Assembly (NCBI GenBank): GCA_029204225.1
Contig: CM055102.1
Span: 35,398,585 to 35,462,584, forward strand
From: Diphasiastrum complanatum
Lineage: Eukaryota; Streptophyta; Lycopodiopsida; Lycopodiales; Lycopodiaceae
Direction: 5' to 3'
DNA length: 64,000 nt
A program made the translations under genes and the position numbers. The notes under the pieces are model-generated. The model saw only the letters and a list, made by a program, of their open reading frames with translations. It was not told where the DNA came from and made no database searches. Positions 60,682-64,000 of the stretch are shown one piece after another (the stretch's first letter is position 1; the number at the start of each line of letters is the position of its first letter).

Positions 60682-61109
60682 CTGAGGATGCAGATCTTAT
60701 TTTATATGATCAAAAAGGAATAAAAGTCCTTCCTAATACATAGGAAGGCAATTTTGTAGCAGATATTCATCTTGTCTTAAAAGGCATTGAGGCCCTTTCC
60801 GAAACAGAGGAGGGCGAGATTATAGAAGGAGTTGTTGCCTTATCAGTTTCTAATACTGATATAGAATATATAGAAAAATTGATTTAATAGAGATCTATTT
60901 GTAAATAGAGAGACATCAAAAAAAAAGATACAATCATTTTACTTGTAAACAACCCGTTTATGGATTTTTTTTTATTGATATCACAATAGATTCTTACAAT
61001 CAGCTTGTGTCCAAAGTCTAATACTGGAATGCAATTTTTCTATAATGATAAAAAGACATGATGATTGGCATGTATTTGCTGATAGTAAATCTCAATGTTC
61101 TTCCATAAG

Positions 61110-62442
61110 TTAGATTGTTTCACCAATATCTCTGCATTTGATCTCGAGCTCATGTCTTTTACGTACCTGCATAGAACTAATACAAAGTTAGTTAGAATTA
61201 GTACAAAGTTTGTATTAGAAAGTTTTGATTGAAACTATTCCTAAAAGATCGAGTGTTTACAATTACGAGTTTACCATTGAAAATGAATCTGAAGTCTGAA
61301 AGTACATCATCTTGTAGGAGCAATAGTTCCCGCCGGATGTAGTTTAGACTCCAATCTTCTTCCACCTCAACACATGTCAAAACGGCATCATTGTATATAA
61401 TTTTAATATTTTTTCGTTTTGAATGTCCACTGGCTTCCAAGTCTTGATCGAGTGGCACCCATTTACCTTTATTTTTTTTCATCTTTGATAATGGAAGCAT
61501 AAGCTCAACATTTGTTTTTCAATTTAATAATGGAAGCACATGGAAGACATTTTAATTCTGCATTCTATTTCTCCATCTGATCTTTTGTCCCAGCCTTCAT
61601 CCATAAGTTCAGATAATAAACTATCTGATAAATTTTTGCATACAAAGTTTTGTGTACATTGACACTTGAAAAGAAATCCACAAATATATTCAAGGAAATA
61701 AACCAACTCAATCTGACTGTTTTTTATCCCGTGCTCATTTTTAATGAATTTTTTACATCATTATATATCTTGCAACGAAATGATTCTGAAATTGTAGCAT
61801 CTGGTGCAATCCATTCATCACTTTCAAAACTAGGTAATGGAATTGGTACTATTTGTCCAAAATTTCTTTTTGTATCAGGAATGTACATTGATTCATAAAA
61901 AAAGATCTCACTATCAACTAGATCTTTTGCAGTTCTACCTCAATATTGCAGCTGTCCAATATCAGTGTGAATAACATCTAACACACCTGTTAAAGATCTA
62001 TTCGGCTCCCATTCATTTATGTTGGATGGATATAAATCTACAAGAGAAAAATTATCAGATTGGCAAGTTTACTATTAGATTATTTATGAATGACAAAAAT
62101 CAAAGTCTCAAAAATATCAATACTCACAGTTGTTTTTTTTGTGATCCTGATGGTTGAATCCTTGCACATTTATCTCTGAATGCATATATACATGTTGGAT
62201 TAGAATTTCAAAAATAGATTTTTCCATGATGATGTTCTGAAATTCATAATTATGGCCTTCCAATAAGATTGAAATAATAGCTTTGACCTTTTCTTTTTTC
62301 AAAATGCTCCTCTTGATGATGGATGCATCAAAACCCAAGAGTTTTTTGAATATTTTCTTGGCACCCATAATCCATTATCATCTGTCTCATTAAATAGAAG
62401 CACAAAGTCGATTGATGAGCACGGCTTCCTTGATGGCGCCAT
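61110..62442 (-). pseudogene. E3 gene A: diverged copy
   Basis: Starts at 62442 and reads KYSKNSWVLMHPSS, closely matching KYTKNSWVLLHPSS of E1, then the same TGA (62301-62299), then KKR-K and SYWKA. A one-base indel shifts the frame before ILIQHVYMHSEINVQG. An intron of about 90 bp (GTGAGT...TTGTAG) precedes YPSNINEWEPNRSLTGVLDV. Later blocks: LPSFESDEWIAPDA, LSWFISLNIFVDFFSS, LSELMDEGWDKRS, WVPLDQDLEASG, and FRFIFNGKL near the end. Intron 2 (GTAAAC...ATGCAG) leads to a short last exon starting VRKRHELEIKC and ending TAA at 61112-61110. Several further stops. Confidence 0.7.
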
Positions 62443-62889
62443 TCGTAATTTGCATGCAAAAATCTGAAACAATGAACTATGAATCTAAAAATTTGCGTAG
62501 ACAGAAAGCCATGAATCTGAAAAAAAAAGTGTTCGCGAAAATTTGAAACACTGATCTATTTGGCGCCACAAATTAACTCTGGTTAACCCTGTTAACCATG
62601 GTTTGACAATGCATATACATTAATGGTACATCGATTTTCTCATCTCAACCATCTGTCATATTCATTTTCAATAGTTTTGGGTCTCTTCGGGCAGTTTTGA
62701 GCTGGAAGGACAGGCCTCATCAACCAATAGCATTTCCACATGCTGCCCGACGAAACAGCAATAAATTTAAAAAGTTTTTATTTTATTTATATTTGGAAAA
62801 TTCTACATTATGTAGAACCCCGAAGCTAAGGTTTTCATTGTTCCACATGGCAACGAAAATAAGAAAAAAATAAAAAAGCATCTGTTTTA

Positions 62890-62951
62890 AAGGCCCTCGT
62901 CGGGCTCTAAGTTTCTCTAATGCTTGATTGATCCAGTTCTAGGCTTAAGTC
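62890..62951 (-). repeat. E3 right terminal inverted repeat (A side)
   Basis: Read from 62922 inward: CATTAGAGAAACTTAGAGCC, GACGAGGGCCTTT. Outside it, GACTTAAGCCTAGAACT (62951-62935) matches the left outer sequence at 47622. Inside, a perfect palindrome TTCTACATTATGTAGAA lies at 62801-62817 and a CGGGCAG...CTGCCCG pair at 62688-62749. Confidence 0.7.
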
Positions 62952-64000
62952 TGTATCCTTTTCAAGATGGCTCGAATATTCCTTAGAATATCAGCCTACA
63001 TTATCCCCTCCGTCAAAATATTGGGGTCCCATGCCAATTGTCGCTGCTTGTTATCTTGTCTGATCTTCCTGTAGCTCTGCATTGATGGCAACCCGGATTT
63101 TATGAACTTCTCTACCAATCTGTTCCATTCTCTCGAATCGAATTTCGCCCAAAAGCGGTTGCGGTCGATAGTAATCAAGCATGTTGTAGAAATTCATACA
63201 CGTACCAAGATTCAACCATGTCAACATATTAGAAATATTTTATCTTAAGTTTTCCTAAGTTAAAAAACTTTGAAGTTCTAAATCCTAATTTAGAAGTTCT
63301 AGAAAGGCTAGAAATAGTTTAAACCTATAAGTGAGTCGACACTTATGGAAGACCCTCCTTGCCAGAAAAGGAGAGATATTTGCCTTGTAAATAACACTTT
63401 TGAGATTAAGCTATCAAGTTCTCTATTTTTGAGTAGGTGCAAATTGGGCAGGAGATATAGACACTTGTAAATCCACTTCAAGATTTATATTCTTCCTCAA
63501 CAATGGTCCTATTTCATGGAACAGTCGCAAGCAAACTTCGATAATTTCATTGAAAGAAAGTGAGATAGTGTCCTACTTCTTCGAAAGAGCTGAGTCCCTT
63601 CCTTAACTAAGGAATACTCTATCCCATGAATAATGTATATCCAATGCACACAATTTTAACTAATGAACCAAAATGATTCACTAATCATGCGTCTTACAAG
63701 CAATATAATCAAAACCATCAGTTTCTGGTGAATCCACATCACACTGATCATTCTACCAATTAACTTCATCTTGGAGTAATTAACTACTCAAGTTAATTGC
63801 CAGTGATTCAAAAATCTCAAATGTCTAGGTGAAGAATTCAATTATACTAGTATAACACCACATTTAGATCCTTACCCAAATCATTTATAAGTTAATCCAT
63901 AAATCTTCTATACAAAGAATTGTTAGCTCTGCAAGTATCTGTCAAAACAATACTTGATCATATGTTCATGTTCAGCGACTAGGTTAAGTGCACCAAATAA
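62952..64000. other. No recognised feature to the right of E3
   Basis: The only longer frame is a 60-codon minus-strand one (63178-62996, Arg/Lys/Trp-rich, NRFWAKFDSREWNRLVEKF) without known relatives. The rest has no element signature I can support. Confidence 0.35.

Larger units (their letters stand above)
53188..60887 (+). pseudogene. E3 gene H: H3-type tail start and Ulp1-like protease, fold lost, split by copia 4
   Basis: Exons 53188-53602, 53723-53904, 54019-54123, 54221-54373, continuing at 60682-60887 after the copia insertion. It starts M-MARTKSTVRAITT, strikingly like the canonical H3 N-terminus ARTK. It then passes within a few codons to YNQYKAYLANKIDLL, equivalent to residue 210 of E1 H, so the histone fold and linker are deleted in this copy. 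The protease part keeps RHWSLNII (His), EFDSLLHD (Asp) and QQQDAFSCAWFVLYN (Gln, Cys); the Gly after the Cys in E1 is Ala. Exon 3 is 105 bp in both E1 and E3. Then FTLEPYTPDDVYRFRQQLI and, beyond the copia, an acidic C-terminus to TAA 60887. Stops in exons 1-3 and TAG at 60741. Confidence 0.8.
47622..62951 (-). mobile_element. E3: inverted copy of the E element with both termini, split by copia 4
   Basis: Plus-strand order C -> <- B (promoter) H -> <- A, the mirror of E1. The left end has CATTAGAGAAAATATGGGCC from 47680. The right end read inward from 62922 has CATTAGAGAAACTTAGAGCC followed by GACGAGGGCC, versus AAAGAGGGCC on the left. Farther out both sides share GACTTA(G/A)GCCTAGAACT (47622-47639; 62951-62934), with spacers of 40 and 11 bp. 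Subtracting the copia insertion (54374-60681) leaves about 9.0 kb. Stop-to-stop gaps are 69 bp between C and B and 222 bp between H and A. No target duplication could be confirmed. All four genes carry disabling changes. Confidence 0.85.

Noticed and set aside
62117-62368. Alternative frame MGAKKIFKKLLGFDAS as the true start of gene A in E3
   Set aside because: Codon comparison with E1 shows third-position changes in the other frame (KYSKNSWVL), which is therefore the likelier coding frame upstream; the alternative becomes correct only after an indel.

Overview
The window looks like nuclear DNA from a repeat-rich land plant. The evidence is Ty1/copia elements primed by a TGGTATC(A)(G/A)AGC initiator-Met-tRNA site, a CACTA (Ptta + tnp2) pair, a BED-finger fragment, a Ty3/gypsy remnant, short GT-AG introns, TATA boxes and G-boxes. 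I cannot name the species; a fern, bryophyte or gymnosperm-like genome is only a guess. No convincing host housekeeping gene, tRNA, rRNA or CRISPR array was seen. Almost everything is mobile-element sequence in various stages of decay.

The main content is a family of multi-gene DNA elements that I do not recognise, called E here. There are three copies: E1 at 2072-8563, E2 at 36340-41734 (same orientation) and E3 at 47622-62951 (inverted). An orphan terminus lies at about 432-625. The reconstructed order is A-> <-H (bidirectional promoter) B-> <-C, about 9 kb between inverted termini that begin near CATTAGAG. A is a protein of about 380 residues whose C-terminal part could be ubiquitin-like. 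H is a histone H3-type histone fold with an H3-like N-terminal tail, joined through a basic proline-rich linker to a Ulp1/C48-type cysteine protease domain. B is an unknown protein with a Cys motif. C is a coiled-coil protein with a transposase-like region (LKLDE ... GDLK ... LHAE-RI-EK). The H/B promoter keeps the same layout in all three copies: two divergent TATA boxes 264-282 bp apart, an array of CACGTG palindromes between them, and repeats of an ATATCG...TGCGC motif in the two leaders. All three copies are broken (nonsense codons, frameshifts, deletions), so the family is seen here only as relics.

Region by region: 1-2071, old LTR-like sequence, the orphan E terminus and a perfect 79-bp inverted repeat. 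2072-8563, E1. 8564-9609, degenerate repeats. 9610-17062, GA/TG microsatellites, a minus-strand copia, a LINE reverse transcriptase fragment and a BED-finger fragment. 17211-20548, a CACTA element with divergent Ptta and tnp2 genes. 20956-24490, an unknown coiled-coil ORF and a second minus-strand copia. 24491-30094, AT-rich sequence without genes. 30095-34310, a third copia (plus strand) with tandem repeats in its leader. 34311-36339, unrecognised sequence. 36340-41734, E2, ending inside a gypsy remnant that continues to 43660. 44489-45003, a separate broken histone H3-like gene. 46490-46880, a tnp2 C-terminal fragment. 47622-62951, E3, whose H gene is split by a nearly intact copia with 860-bp LTRs (54374-60681). 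62952-64000, nothing recognised.

If active, E would be expected to move through C acting on the termini. H and B would be co-expressed from the shared promoter, and A and C from the outer ends. The role of a histone-protease fusion in a mobile element is unknown; possible links to chromatin targeting or SUMO/ubiquitin processing are inference.
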